Of a stretch of DNA of 64,000 nucleotides, positions 17,447 through 27,427 are shown piece by piece. Position numbers and translations under genes: made by a program. This DNA is from Tenericutes bacterium MZ-XQ (GTDB taxonomy: Bacteria; Bacillota_I; Bacilli_A; Acholeplasmatales; Acholeplasmataceae): NCBI GenBank assembly GCA_002838205.1, contig CP017950.1, forward strand, positions 812,858-876,857, read 5' to 3'. The notes beneath the pieces were generated by a model that saw nothing but the letters and a program-made list of their open reading frames with translations, was not told the origin of the DNA and did not search any database. The first letter of the stretch is position 1. Each line of letters starts with the position of its first letter.

Positions 17447-19022
17447 TCGCAACATCAGTAGCTCTAGTTTCTCTAATCACTGTAACTTTTATTGTTCCAG
17501 GATATGTCATCTTCTCTTCAATTTGCTCTTTAATTTCACGAGCAACTTTGAACGTTGATAGATCATCGACTTCTTCAGCCTTAACTAAAACTCTTACTTC
17601 TCGTCCTGCTTGAATTGCATAAGACTTTTCAACACCTGGAATTTCATTTGAAATGGCTTCTAATTGTTCCAAACGTTTAATATAGTTTTCCATTGATTCG
17701 CTTCTAGCACCTGGTCTAGCAGCGCTCAGTGCATCTGCAGCAGCTACCAATACAGCAATGATACTCTCTGCTTCTTTATCACCATGGTGAGAAGCGATTG
17801 CGTCAATGACTTCTTTTGGTTCTTTATATCTACTTACAAGTTTTACACCAATTTCAACGTGTCCGCCTTCAACTTCATGGTCAACGGCCTTACCGATATC
17901 ATGAAGTAATCCAGCACGTCTTGCTAAATTCTCATCTTCACCAATTTCAGCAGCTAATTTACCTGCTAAAAATGCTGTTTCAATTGAATGCTTTAATACA
18001 TTTTGACCATAACTTGTTCTAAAACTTAAACGGCCCAATAATTTAATTAAATCTGGGTGTATTTTACCTACACCTACGGTAAACACTGCATCTTCTCCAG
18101 CTTCACGAATGAACATGTCAACTTCAACTCTCGCCTTTTCGACAACTTCTTCGATTCTACCTGGATGTATACGTCCATCAGATACTAGCGTGCTGAGTGC
18201 ACGTTTGGCAATTTCTCTACGGACTGGATCAAATCCACTTAATACGACTGCTTCTGGTGTATCGTCAATAATTAAATCAACACCTGTTAAGGCTTCTATT
18301 GTACGAATATTACGGCCTTCACGACCAATAATTCTACCTTTCATTTCATCATTAGGTAGATCAACAACAGATACAGTACGTTCAGTAGTTGTTTCACTTG
18401 CATATTTTTGCATTGCTAGTGCTAACAATTGTTTTGAACGATTGTGGACTTCATTTTTGGCTTTTTCTTCTTCTTCTTTGATAAATGTTGCAATTTCATC
18501 AGAGATACTTAATCTGACTCTTTCCATGATAATCTCTCTTGCTTGTTCTGTATTTAAACCAGAGATCTCCATGAGTTTTTCTTCTTGTTCTTTTAATGTC
18601 TCTTCCACTTTGCTATTTAATTGTTCAAGTTGTTCTTTTCTTTCATCAAGTTTTTCTTCGCGTGCAGCTAAAGATTGCTCTCTTCTGTCTAAATGAATTG
18701 CACGGTTATTCAAGTTTTCTTCACGTTGTGTAACTTTGTTTTCTAAGTTAACAACAACTTGACGACGCTCGCGCATGTCATTTTCGAAATCTTTTCTTAA
18801 CGCAAAAATTTCTTGTTTTGCTTCTAAAACACTTTCTCGTTTCGCTTTTTCAGCTTCTTTTTTTCCATCTTCAACAATTTTTTCAGCCATGGCTCTAGTT
18901 TCTTTGATACTCTTTTCGTGATGCCAAACACGAATGAAATATCCAACGACTATGCCTACGATTATGGCTAGCAAAATGGAGATGACTGTCTCTACTACTG
19001 TGAGTGCTATGGGAAATAGCAT
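17442..19022 (-). CDS. rny: ribonuclease Y
   Basis: RNase Y is the membrane-bound endoribonuclease that initiates mRNA decay in many Firmicutes. The 526-residue protein has an N-terminal transmembrane helix (about residues 5-30), a long charged coiled coil to about 190, a KH domain ([15 protein letters not shown]), and an HD domain with [12 protein letters not shown] and ASHHGD. The size is normal. Its likely modulator RicA is encoded three genes downstream. Upstream is a 203-base divergent region shared with the plus-strand gene at 19226. Confidence 0.98.
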   Translation of the reverse strand: MLFPIALTVVETVISILLAIIVGIVVGYFIRVWHHEKSIKETRAMAEKIVEDGKKEAEKAKRESVLEAKQEIFALRKDFENDMRERRQVVVNLENKVTQREENLNNRAIHLDRREQSLAAREEKLDERKEQLEQLNSKVEETLKEQEEKLMEISGLNTEQAREIIMERVRLSISDEIATFIKEEEEKAKNEVHNRSKQLLALAMQKYASETTTERTVSVVDLPNDEMKGRIIGREGRNIRTIEALTGVDLIIDDTPEAVVLSGFDPVRREIAKRALSTLVSDGRIHPGRIEEVVEKARVEVDMFIREAGEDAVFTVGVGKIHPDLIKLLGRLSFRTSYGQNVLKHSIETAFLAGKLAAEIGEDENLARRAGLLHDIGKAVDHEVEGGHVEIGVKLVSRYKEPKEVIDAIASHHGDKEAESIIAVLVAAADALSAARPGARSESMENYIKRLEQLEAISNEIPGVEKSYAIQAGREVRVLVKAEEVDDLSTFKVAREIKEQIEEKMTYPGTIKVTVIRETRATDVAK

Positions 19023-19225
19023 TCTAACACCTCCATTTATTTTTTATTAGATTGATAAATATTTAAACAATTATTGATTAATTGTTAGATTCACAATACT
19101 ATCTTATTATAACTTATTTTTTATACTGAAGTCAATGTAATAACCACGAAGATTTTCATGAACCTTTTAATTTTGATTTTTTTGTGTATAATAGAAAATG
19201 TACATACAAAAAGGGGTTATAGCTT

Positions 19226-19846
19226 ATGAACAAAAAAAAGAATACGAAATTAAATTTAATATTGAAATGGATTCATAATCATAGAATAAAAGTTGGGGTT
19301 TGGTTATTCTTAGTGATCTTACCAATTTCTTTGATAATTACAGCTTATGTAGGCAGTTACACTTCAAATAAATCAGTTTATTTTGAACAAGAAATAACTG
19401 AAGAATCAGAAAAAATTAGAAATTTTGTTTCGGCAGATGAACTTAAAGCAATCACTTTAGATATTGAGTGGGATGCCCTTAAAAAGCCTGTTGAAAACAA
19501 TGATGGCATATTGGTTCAAGGTTATTACCGTTTTGATGTCAGATATTTTGCTAATGGAAATTTTGATATAGTTAATGTGAAAATTACACCTGTCTTAAAA
19601 ACTGATTGGAAAAATCTTAGTTCCGTTGGTGTAGAAAGACCAATTTCTACAAATTTTACAACATTTGCTATCGATTTTAATTATGATCTTCCGATTACAC
19701 CATTATTATTTGTTAAAGTCGAAGAGCCTAATCTTTATTTAAAAGTTGAATACACTTATACAAGTGCAGGTCAAGATGTGACTGAAGTAGAATATGTGAA
19801 ATTTCCGTTGGAAGATTTAAATCCTGACATTGTTATTCCAAATTAA
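19226..19846 (+). CDS. hypothetical membrane-anchored extracytoplasmic protein
   Basis: This 206-residue protein has a basic N-terminus (residues 1-25), one hydrophobic helix at about 28-48 and a remaining extracytoplasmic domain rich in beta-prone segments, without a lipobox. I recognise no family. It is the only plus-strand gene for many kilobases, divergent from rny, with AAGGGG as ribosome binding site and a TGTGTATAAT extended -10-like element about 30 bases before the ATG. It ends in its own terminator. Confidence 0.8.
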   Translation: MNKKKNTKLNLILKWIHNHRIKVGVWLFLVILPISLIITAYVGSYTSNKSVYFEQEITEESEKIRNFVSADELKAITLDIEWDALKKPVENNDGILVQGYYRFDVRYFANGNFDIVNVKITPVLKTDWKNLSSVGVERPISTNFTTFAIDFNYDLPITPLLFVKVEEPNLYLKVEYTYTSAGQDVTEVEYVKFPLEDLNPDIVIPN

Positions 19847-19866
19847 AAAAAGCACCGAAGTGCTTT
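19845..19866 (-). terminator. terminator of the ABC exporter operon
   Basis: On the minus strand an AAAGCAC-TTCG-GTGCTTT hairpin with a stable UUCG-type loop is followed by seven U residues. It reads from the convergent ABC gene and overlaps the 3' end of the plus-strand gene. Confidence 0.8.
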
Positions 19867-19873
19867 CGATAAG

Positions 19874-19904
19874 AGACTAAGTTTATTGCTTAGTCTTTTT
19901 TTTG
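19874..19904 (+). terminator. terminator of the plus-strand gene at 19226
   Basis: An eight-base-pair AGACTAAG/CTTAGTCT stem with a seven-base loop is followed by eight U residues on the plus strand. It overlaps the 3' end of the convergent ATPase gene, so each of the two genes carries the other's terminator. Confidence 0.85.
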
Positions 19905-20600
19905 TTTATTTTTATGGATATCCAAATGGATACGTCCATCTTTAATTTCGATAATCCGGTCTGCCTTTTCTGCAATATGTCTATCGTGTGTAATCACAAT
20001 AAACGTCGTTTTATAGGTTTGATTAATCTTCCTTAAGAGCTCATAAACTTGATCTGTAGTATCACTATCAAGATTACCTGTCGGTTCATCAGCAAGAATA
20101 ATTTTAGGATTATTGATTAAAGATCTTGCGATTGCAACTCTTTGCTGTTGACCTCCTGATAAATTTAAGGCTAGATTGTTTTTTCTATCAGTTAATCCAA
20201 CGATATCAAGTAATTCATTTGCTCGATCAATGATTTCTTGCGTGATTGGTTTTTTTGTAATCTTGTATGGTAACAATACATTTTCTAGTGCCGTAAATTC
20301 AGGTAATAAATAATGAAATTGAAAAATAAAACCGATAGACTCATTTCGTAATTGAGCAATTTCATCTTTCTTCATTTTTTGCGTATTAATACCATTCATA
20401 TAGACTTCTCCTGAAGTTGCTTTATCTAGAGTTCCAAGAATGTTTAATAAAGTTGATTTACCGCTCCCCGATTGTCCTATAATTGAGTTAAATGTTGAAG
20501 CTTCAAACGATAAACTCAAATCGAATAAAACTTGTGTCGGGTTCGGTGTATTTTCACCATAAATTTTATTGATTTGTTTAAGTTCTACGATATTATGCAT
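19890..20600 (-). CDS. MacB/LolD-type ABC transporter ATPase
   Basis: The 236-residue ATPase has Walker A GQSGSGKST near residue 41, signature LSGGQQQR near 147, Walker B IILADEPTGNLD near 168 and IVITHDRHIAE, the pattern of the MacB/LolD/FtsE mechanotransmission group that moves lipoproteins, peptides or drugs out of the membrane and does not import solutes. Its ATG overlaps the stop of the permease gene by eight bases. The C-terminus ends in a lysine-rich tail. Confidence 0.93.
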   Translation of the reverse strand: MHNIVELKQINKIYGENTPNPTQVLFDLSLSFEASTFNSIIGQSGSGKSTLLNILGTLDKATSGEVYMNGINTQKMKKDEIAQLRNESIGFIFQFHYLLPEFTALENVLLPYKITKKPITQEIIDRANELLDIVGLTDRKNNLALNLSGGQQQRVAIARSLINNPKIILADEPTGNLDSDTTDQVYELLRKINQTYKTTFIVITHDRHIAEKADRIIEIKDGRIHLDIHKNKQKKD

Positions 20601-21819
20601 TTCTAATCACCTCAATCACTGTCATTTTAGAAGATCTTCTTGCAGGTAATAAAGCCGATAAAATAGATGCAAACAATGCAACGAAAGCTGATAATGCAAT
20701 AAATCCAGGATCAATATTGAGTGGAACGACAGGTTCACCTGTTGTTTGATCGATTGCGAATGTAACAAACATAACTGATAGACCAACACCTAAAATAACA
20801 CCTACAATTGCACCAAATATGCCCAATATTGCTCCTTCAGATAAGAACACAAATGAGGCATCTTTATCTTTTAATCCCATTGCTTTTAAAATACCGATTT
20901 GCTTTGATTTTTGTAAAACAGTGATTGCTAAGGTTGATGAAATCCCCAACACAACAGCAACAATTACAAATACTTGAATCATAAGTGATGAAATTGATTG
21001 TCCTTCTAACCCTGATAATAAAGATGCTTGTTCATCCATCCAATTGGTTATTTCATATGTATCTCCAAGTTCATTTTCTATTTGTGTTGCAAGTTCCTTC
21101 GCTAAAAACGGATCAGAAACTTGCATCTCTATTGAAGAAATATAATAATCATCAATGCCATAAATAGATCTTGCAGCTTCAATCGTTCCAATACCCCAAG
21201 CGTTATTTAAGGCTTTAACACCTAAATCAAAGAATCCAACAACTTTAAAATTAATGAGTTCATTACTTCCTTGTCTTCTTACCTCTACAGTAATCGGGTT
21301 GGTTTCATTGAAAAGCTCAATATCGTTTTCTTGATATTCAGTATAAAAATCAATACCTAAGATCATTTCATCAGCTTGTTTTGGCATGCGGCCATAAACA
21401 AGTTTCTCATCCGTCTCTAACTTATAGATACCTTCTGCCTGTTCTAAATCAAACCCTCTAAAAACAACTTGTTTTTCGATGCCATCTTTTTCAACAAAAC
21501 CAATGACATCAAGTGTCTCAGTGACATAAATCAAGTCTTCAGAAAGATTACTGATTGATGAAGAAATGCTATCATCAGTTATCACAGGCAATGATATTTC
21601 TCCAGGATTTAGATCAATTGTACGATCGATATCGGATGAAACTGTTATTTGTGTGGTTGATCCGACTGCCGTATCAATCAAATCGACTTGAAGTCCTGAA
21701 ATCAACGAACCAATAAATACTTGCACAGATACACCCACAGCAATCCCTAAGACAATCACAATGGTTTGTTTCTTTGCAGACATCAAAAAGCGCCAAGCAA
21801 TACTAAACGCTAACTTCAT
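20593..21819 (-). CDS. MacB/FtsX-type ABC transporter permease
   Basis: The 408-residue protein has the four-helix topology of this family: one N-terminal transmembrane helix (about residues 17-37), a large extracytoplasmic domain (about 40-270) and three C-terminal helices with a typical LQKSKQIGILKAMG cytoplasmic loop near residue 305. Together with the ATPase it forms an exporter or a signal-transmitting transporter. It overlaps the ATPase gene and the upstream B12-binding-type gene (ATGA), so the three are translated as one unit. Substrate unknown; the neighbouring secreted lipoprotein is a possible cargo. Confidence 0.93.
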   Translation of the reverse strand: MKLAFSIAWRFLMSAKKQTIVIVLGIAVGVSVQVFIGSLISGLQVDLIDTAVGSTTQITVSSDIDRTIDLNPGEISLPVITDDSISSSISNLSEDLIYVTETLDVIGFVEKDGIEKQVVFRGFDLEQAEGIYKLETDEKLVYGRMPKQADEMILGIDFYTEYQENDIELFNETNPITVEVRRQGSNELINFKVVGFFDLGVKALNNAWGIGTIEAARSIYGIDDYYISSIEMQVSDPFLAKELATQIENELGDTYEITNWMDEQASLLSGLEGQSISSLMIQVFVIVAVVLGISSTLAITVLQKSKQIGILKAMGLKDKDASFVFLSEGAILGIFGAIVGVILGVGLSVMFVTFAIDQTTGEPVVPLNIDPGFIALSAFVALFASILSALLPARRSSKMTVIEVIRNA

Positions 21820-22466
21820 ACGCTCACCTCATCTGCAAACTGCTTGATTGCATCAAAATCAGATAATAAGTAATCGTATTTTACACTACTTAATGCTGCT
21901 TGATCATTAAATGCTTGTCCACCTAAAATGATTTTTATTTCTGGGAAGAATTTTTTGATTTCATCGCATATTTGTTGTGTCACGACAATATTATAAGGAT
22001 TCGTCACACTAAGTGCAATATAATCTGGATGATAAGCTCTAAGCGCTGATATGATATCTTGCTTAGGTGTATTCGCACCTATATAAGTAGCATCAAATCC
22101 TTGTAATACCATCAAATGACTAACCATAATAGCACCAATTTCATGATATTCAAAAGCTGGTGTTAAAACGACTACTTTCTTTCCAATAGGTTTGATTTTT
22201 TCGAGTCTTTTGACAATATATGGATAAACAGCTTCAATGATGGTTCTAATAATTGAAGTTCTCGTATGCTCTTTCCATATGCAAATATCTTCATCATTGA
22301 CATCACACTCGAAAAAAATGAGCGAAGGCGCTAAAATATGTTTATATAAATCTTCGATGCTTAACTTTTCTTCTTCTAGTAAGCTTAAGGCAAACAAGAC
22401 ACTTTGTTTCTTATCTTCTTTTTTTAAGTATGTTAAAAAATGATCATAAATGTTCTCGTGATTCAT
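21816..22466 (-). CDS. stand-alone B12-binding-domain-type sensor protein
   Basis: The 216-residue protein has a helical N-terminal module (residues 1-90, containing IWKEHTR, like the W/EH motif of the cobalamin-binding helical bundle in CarH/LitR-type sensors) followed by a Rossmann-like B12-binding domain (VVVLTPAFEYHEIGAIMV, then GFDATYIGANTP and IILGGQAF). The cobalamin-ligating DxHxxG motif appears as ExHxxG, keeping the His. No DNA-binding HTH or enzyme domain is attached. It overlaps the ABC permease gene. ATG at 22464-22466 is preferred because GGGG lies eight bases before it. Cobalamin binding is inferred. Confidence 0.85.
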   Translation of the reverse strand: MNHENIYDHFLTYLKKEDKKQSVLFALSLLEEEKLSIEDLYKHILAPSLIFFECDVNDEDICIWKEHTRTSIIRTIIEAVYPYIVKRLEKIKPIGKKVVVLTPAFEYHEIGAIMVSHLMVLQGFDATYIGANTPKQDIISALRAYHPDYIALSVTNPYNIVVTQQICDEIKKFFPEIKIILGGQAFNDQAALSSVKYDYLLSDFDAIKQFADEVSV

Positions 22467-22537
22467 ATACATTACCCCATTTCTACGTTTAACTACATAT
22501 ATTATATCAAATTATTATTTTTCTAATAAGAGTTTGC

Positions 22538-22563
22538 TTAAAAAAAGTAAAGCTAAGCTTTAC
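22538..22563 (-). terminator. terminator after the Ig-like lipoprotein gene
   Basis: A seven-pair GTAAAGC/GCTTTAC stem with a three-base loop overlaps the stop codon and is followed by seven U residues on the minus strand. It separates the protease-lipoprotein unit from the B12-sensor/ABC unit. Confidence 0.85.
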
Positions 22564-23078
22564 CTTTCAATAACATTAACAAATCTATATAAAACAAGTT
22601 CCTGCCCGTTGATATCTTTAACAGTATAAGTAATGACATATTCACCAGGGGTATTGATATCCACAAATCCCGTTACTTCTACATCTATGTCTTCATCACT
22701 AAAGACACCTTGATCAATCCAAGTTTCCCCTTGATAAATAGTATCTAATCCAGGATTTAGTGTGACAATCGGCAACATTTCATCAACGACAGTTACTTTT
22801 CTCGTCAAGGTTTTCTTAAAGTCAAGATAAGTTACATAATAGACAATTTCATATTCACCTATTTTTGATGTGTCTACATTATTTGATAAAACTTCAACAT
22901 CAAGTGTTCTAAAACCATAAGTAGCTTTTGCACCTTCATCCACATGTTCTGTATAAAGTTCAATTGTATCTATGCCTGGATTTAAATTAAATTTAAGTCG
23001 ATCAATCGATGGTTCAGCACAAGCTACTAAGCTCAATGATAATACCATTATAATCATGAAAAATATTGTTTTTCTCAT
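22560..23078 (-). CDS. lipoprotein with two Ig-like (DUF5011-type) repeats
   Basis: The 172-residue protein starts with a lipoprotein signal (a hydrophobic run ending SLVAC, lipidated Cys near 20) and continues with two Ig-like repeats, each opening with LNPGxDTI and containing a G-x-Y-x-I-x-Y-x-V strand. The same repeat is found at the C-terminus of the upstream protease. ATG at 23076-23078 is chosen because GGAG lies eight bases before it and it forms an ATGA overlap with the protease stop. It is therefore translationally coupled to the protease and probably works with it on the cell surface. Confidence 0.88.
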   Translation of the reverse strand: MRKTIFFMIIMVLSLSLVACAEPSIDRLKFNLNPGIDTIELYTEHVDEGAKATYGFRTLDVEVLSNNVDTSKIGEYEIVYYVTYLDFKKTLTRKVTVVDEMLPIVTLNPGLDTIYQGETWIDQGVFSDEDIDVEVTGFVDINTPGEYVITYTVKDINGQELVLYRFVNVIER

Positions 23079-25564
23079 AAAACCCACTCCTTTTTTTGAG
23101 GAATGATGTAAAGCGTTTCTGGTGATTCATAAACTGGAGCTTCTAAAACATAGACGTATTTTGATTTCGTATAAACTTTTTGCTGATAAGTCACTGAATA
23201 CGTAATGACATAAGTACCTATAGTTGTTGTATCAACAACTCCATTTGATTGAACAGATCCAACATTTGAAATCGCACCTTGATCAACATATGGTTCCCCA
23301 ACAAAAATAGTTGTCACATCAGGATTTAATGTAATCATAACTTGTGGTTCAACGACATTTACATATCTATCAATAGTATCGATGATTTCTCCATCATAAT
23401 AAATAACATATGAGATGATATATCTTCCGGCTGTTTGCGTATCTACACTTCCTGTGACTTCATATGATAACAAACTATCAAGTACACTAATTCCAGCATC
23501 TGTCCATGTCTCATAAAGATTTACTGTATCTAGTCCTGATCGTAATCTTATCGAACGATTGTCATAAGTAACTTCATATTCTGGATAAATTGATAAATCA
23601 GATGACACATCTAATCCATCATCACTCCATCCAATAAACTCAAACTCAAGAGAAGGTGTAGATGGTTTTTTTGGACCTTCTGGAATGATTGCATCATGTC
23701 CTTCACTCACATATTGGATGATATAAACTGTTGTTTGATCACTATCATAATAGGTCACAACAAACCTACCATCATCAAAACGCGCATATAAATTAAGATC
23801 AGATGTTGGAACCTCATCTTGATATAAAGTAATAAATGTAGGCTCTAAATACCAACCTATAAACTCACTGTCTCCACTTGGAATATATAATGCTAATGAA
23901 GTACCGATTTCAACAAACCGAGTTTGATCAAGCACGTCATCAATATAAAAGTTGATGATATAATCTGTTTTAACAAATTTAGCATATAAGGTAAAACTAC
24001 TGGTTACAGGTTCACTTACATATTTAATCGTGAAATTTTGATCCAAATACCAGCCTTCTAATGCAAATCCATCTTTTTCTGAGGATGGCAAAATAAAGGT
24101 TTGGTTATAAGTTGTAATAATATCATCAACTGGTGTACCATCTGTAACAAATGAAATAGTATACTGGATTGCAATAAACTTAGCATATAAAGTCGTATCC
24201 ACACTCAATGTATCTACACCAATAATAAATGGCAGTGTAAATGCTTCATCCAAATACCAACCATCAAATATATATCCATCAATTTGTGGAGCTGTAATCG
24301 TGAATGGTTGATTTTTTTCTACTTCAATTGGTGCAATTGCTAGAGCATTGTAGGTTTCAAATGTAATAGTGATTGGATCTAACAACATTGCTTGATATGC
24401 ATTAATCACACCCCATCCATAGTAATCATCTTTTCCAACACTTCCCTGGTCAAGTGTAGTCTGATAAATTCTATCGATGATTTGTTGATCAGTTAGCTCT
24501 GGTAAATATGATTGTAATAAAGCGATGACTCCTGTCACTTGAGGTGCTGAAAAAGATGTCCCAGATGCAGATACATAAGTATCTCCAATATGTGTCGTAA
24601 CGATACCAGTTCCTGGAGCACTAATATCAACATCACTGTTAAAATTAGAATATGCTGCGATGTTTAAACTTGAATCTACAGCGCCCACAGATATGACATG
24701 GTTATATGATGCTGGATATAGCGTATCATTAGTCCCATCATTTCCACTTGAAGCAACAATAATCACACCTGCTGCATATGCATCATTTATCGCATTTTGA
24801 ACCAAGTTATTATATCCTGATCCACCCAAACTCATATTGATAATGTCAGCTCCATGTTCAGTTGCATATCGGATTGCTTCTACTAATGAAGAATCTTTAA
24901 AAGAATCTGATTCATCTTGATCTGGAGTCGATGGATCATCAATTTCATTTGCTTTAATGACAAGTAAAATACTGTTTTGGACAATTCCGGCAATACCTTC
25001 ACCGTTATCTTTGTTAGCTCCAATCACACCAGCGACATTAGTTCCATGGCCGTTTGTATCTTCAACAGCAGGAAGTCCTACTGTTTTAGTAACCGCGTTG
25101 TAAGAATTAGCTGATATACGATTCGTAAACTCGACGTGGTCAGTATCGATACCTGTATCAACGATTGCAATCACATATGTTGGATCGCCCAATTCCAAAG
25201 ACCAAGCGTCATCTACTTCCATGATCGGTATTGCATATTGATCGGTATAAAATGGATCGGTGCCGTTATTATCAAAAATCGGATTTTTTGCTGTTTGATA
25301 TGTTCCATTTATCTCAAATCCTATGTCAATGAGGTCATTAAGTTGTTTGTTTTGATTCGTCTGAAAAATCGCAAAACCATAATCATTAAACTCGAGGAGT
25401 TCCAACTCATATGTATTTGCTATCTTGTTAGCTTCACTGATAGAGCTTACTTCATACATTAATTCAATCGGTTCATCAACTTGTTCTTGTTGCATGAAGA
25501 AAAAAATAGAAATTGTTATCCATATGAATATGTATGAAATTTTTTTAAAAAATTCTATTTTCAT
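23075..25564 (-). CDS. secreted subtilisin-like serine protease with surface repeats
   Basis: This 829-residue protein has an N-terminal hydrophobic segment (about residues 9-24), a propeptide-like region to about 110, and an S8 protease domain with the full triad Asp136 (VDTGID), His173 (NGHGT) and Ser337 (GTSFSAP) and the oxyanion Asn275. After residue 400 come about four InlB/Flg_new-type repeats (GWYLD...LYAKF pattern) and two Ig-like DUF5011-type repeats with an LRSGLDTV/LNPDVTTI opening. There is no LPxTG signal or C-terminal membrane helix. It is likely a surface-associated or secreted protease. Its own upstream -10-like TATAAT is near 25600; its stop codon is coupled to the lipoprotein start. 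Confidence 0.93.
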   Translation of the reverse strand: MKIEFFKKISYIFIWITISIFFFMQQEQVDEPIELMYEVSSISEANKIANTYELELLEFNDYGFAIFQTNQNKQLNDLIDIGFEINGTYQTAKNPIFDNNGTDPFYTDQYAIPIMEVDDAWSLELGDPTYVIAIVDTGIDTDHVEFTNRISANSYNAVTKTVGLPAVEDTNGHGTNVAGVIGANKDNGEGIAGIVQNSILLVIKANEIDDPSTPDQDESDSFKDSSLVEAIRYATEHGADIINMSLGGSGYNNLVQNAINDAYAAGVIIVASSGNDGTNDTLYPASYNHVISVGAVDSSLNIAAYSNFNSDVDISAPGTGIVTTHIGDTYVSASGTSFSAPQVTGVIALLQSYLPELTDQQIIDRIYQTTLDQGSVGKDDYYGWGVINAYQAMLLDPITITFETYNALAIAPIEVEKNQPFTITAPQIDGYIFDGWYLDEAFTLPFIIGVDTLSVDTTLYAKFIAIQYTISFVTDGTPVDDIITTYNQTFILPSSEKDGFALEGWYLDQNFTIKYVSEPVTSSFTLYAKFVKTDYIINFYIDDVLDQTRFVEIGTSLALYIPSGDSEFIGWYLEPTFITLYQDEVPTSDLNLYARFDDGRFVVTYYDSDQTTVYIIQYVSEGHDAIIPEGPKKPSTPSLEFEFIGWSDDGLDVSSDLSIYPEYEVTYDNRSIRLRSGLDTVNLYETWTDAGISVLDSLLSYEVTGSVDTQTAGRYIISYVIYYDGEIIDTIDRYVNVVEPQVMITLNPDVTTIFVGEPYVDQGAISNVGSVQSNGVVDTTTIGTYVITYSVTYQQKVYTKSKYVYVLEAPVYESPETLYIIPQKKEWVL

Positions 25565-25665
25565 ATCATCATGCCTTCTTTTGTTTTGTATACTTATTAT
25601 ACATTTTAATGTATAACTTTATTGGTATTTTATACCTAAATCATTCATAATTAATGATTTTTGCT

Positions 25666-25696
25666 TAAAAAGAAAACACTATGTGAAATAGTGTTT
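25666..25696 (-). terminator. terminator after recA
   Basis: An AAACACTA/TAGTGTTT stem with a seven-base loop and a U-rich tail on the minus strand follows the recA stop by a few bases. Confidence 0.8.
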
Positions 25697-25701
25697 CATG
25701 T

Positions 25702-26697
25702 TTAATAAGTAATATGATAATGCTCTAATACTTTTTTATACACATCATCATAAACATCTTTGTGATCTAACAAATATTGTTTTGCGTTTTCTCTACCTTG
25801 ACCAATTTTATTGTTGTTATAAGCATACCAAGCACCACTCTTGTTGATGATATCTAGATCTGAAGCTAAATCAATCAATTCGCCCACTTTAGATATACCT
25901 TCACCATAAATGATATCAACACTAACAACTTTAAATGGTGGTGCAACCTTGTTTTTAACAACTTTAATATTTGCTTTATTACCAATGATATCCGAACCAT
26001 TTTTCAAGGCTTCGCTACGTCTGATTTCTAGTCTTACAGATGAATAGAACTTAAGTGCTCTACCACCTGGAGTCGTTTCTGGATTACCAAACATGATCCC
26101 GACTTTTTCACGAATTTGGTTAATGAAAATTGCTGTAGTGTTTGTTTTTGAAATGGCACCTGATAATTTTCTCATTGCTTGACTCATCAGTCTTGCTTGG
26201 AGTCCTACATGAGAATCACCCATTTCCCCATTAATTTCTGCTTCCGGAACTAATGCAGCAACGCTATCAACAACAATCGTGTCGACAGAACCACTTCTGA
26301 TTAAAGCTTCAGCAATCTCTAAAGCCTGTTCACCAGTATCTGGTTGGGATAATATCAAATTATCAACATCTACACCTAGTGCACGTGCATATTTAGGGTC
26401 AAGCGCATGTTCTGCATCAATAAATGCTACATATCCGCCTGCCTTTTGAACTTCTGCGATGGCATGAAGTGCTAACGTTGTTTTCCCTGAACTTTCTGGG
26501 CCATAAATTTCTATAATTCTTCCCTTAGGATAACCACCGATTCCAAGGGCAATATCTAAACCTAATGATCCCGATGGGTTTGCGGCAACATGACGATCTG
26601 CCTCGTCACCTAAACGCATCACTGAACCTTTACCATATTGTTTTTCAATTTGTTTCATTGCAGCCTCTAAGGCTTGTGCTCTTTTATCTTTATCCAT
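25702..26697 (-). CDS. recA: recombinase A
   Basis: RecA forms filaments on single-stranded DNA and carries out strand exchange. The 331-residue protein has Walker [10 protein letters not shown] at residues 66-74, Walker B-like [11 protein letters not shown] near 140, and loop L1/L2 segments ([11 protein letters not shown] and the GNPETTPGG stretch). The acidic C-terminal tail is short compared with the 350-residue E. coli protein. A GGAGGTG ribosome binding site is present; I see no clear LexA/DinR box in the short upstream gap. The order pgsA-recA-rny is as in Bacillus but without cinA and with the accessory block inserted before rny. Confidence 0.98.
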   Translation of the reverse strand: MDKDKRAQALEAAMKQIEKQYGKGSVMRLGDEADRHVAANPSGSLGLDIALGIGGYPKGRIIEIYGPESSGKTTLALHAIAEVQKAGGYVAFIDAEHALDPKYARALGVDVDNLILSQPDTGEQALEIAEALIRSGSVDTIVVDSVAALVPEAEINGEMGDSHVGLQARLMSQAMRKLSGAISKTNTTAIFINQIREKVGIMFGNPETTPGGRALKFYSSVRLEIRRSEALKNGSDIIGNKANIKVVKNKVAPPFKVVSVDIIYGEGISKVGELIDLASDLDIINKSGAWYAYNNNKIGQGRENAKQYLLDHKDVYDDVYKKVLEHYHITY

Positions 26698-26741
26698 TGT
26701 GCACCTCCATATTATTGTACATAGAATAATTGTTTTTTACT

Positions 26742-27311
26742 TTAAATGCTTTCAAATACTACCTTTTTGTTTTTTAACAAATAATCAACACCGCTAATGA
26801 CTGTAAATAGAATTGCTATATAGAAAATAATATTTCCAATCCATGGCGTTAACCCAAAATCATTAAACAGCATTAAGACTAACGCAACCATTGTAGATGC
26901 TGTTTTGAACTTACCATAAGGTGATGCAGCAATCACTGATCCTTTATCCACTGCTAGCAATCTAATGCCCGTGACCATAAACTCTCTCATGATGATAATC
27001 ATGACTGCCCATATAGGTACACGAACAGGGTCTAACACCATTAAATATAGAAGTGCCACTAAAACTAATACTTTATCTGCGATAGGATCTAAAAATTTAC
27101 CGAAAGTTGTGATCTGATTAAATTTTCTTGCGATATAACCATCAAGTAAGTCTGTCAGTGATGCTATCACAAATAAAACTGCAAAAATAAACTGTGCGAT
27201 ACTTAAATTTAGAAATCCTATTTCCTTTTCTAACGCTTCGATATAAAGAAACGCAATCATCACAGGAATCATGATGACTCTTAAAATGGTTAATTTGTTA
27301 GCTGTTGTCAT
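26742..27311 (-). CDS. pgsA: CDP-diacylglycerol-glycerol-3-phosphate 3-phosphatidyltransferase
   Basis: PgsA makes phosphatidylglycerol phosphate, the precursor of phosphatidylglycerol and cardiolipin, in the membrane. The 189-residue protein contains the full CDP-alcohol phosphotransferase motif: Asp54, Asp57-Gly58, Ala61-Arg62, Gly71, Asp75 and Asp79 in SLTDLLDGYIARKF plus GKFLDPIADK. It has about five hydrophobic helices and the start MTTANKLTILR typical of the family. It lies 44 bases upstream of recA on the same strand. Confidence 0.96.
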   Translation of the reverse strand: MTTANKLTILRVIMIPVMIAFLYIEALEKEIGFLNLSIAQFIFAVLFVIASLTDLLDGYIARKFNQITTFGKFLDPIADKVLVLVALLYLMVLDPVRVPIWAVMIIIMREFMVTGIRLLAVDKGSVIAASPYGKFKTASTMVALVLMLFNDFGLTPWIGNIIFYIAILFTVISGVDYLLKNKKVVFESI

Positions 27312-27370
27312 TGATATAGTTTCCTTTTTACTGAATATACCTCTATTTTAACATATTTATGTGTTTACTG

Positions 27371-27399
27371 TTGTTTTTTTAATTTGGTTTTGATATAAT
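27371..27399 (+). promoter_or_regulatory. promoter of rpsT
   Basis: TTGTTT (27371-27376) and TATAAT (27394-27399) are separated by 17 bases, about 30 bases before the rpsT start. Confidence 0.75.
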
Positions 27400-27427
27400 T
27401 AATTGTGCGTAATTAGGAGGTGAAATT

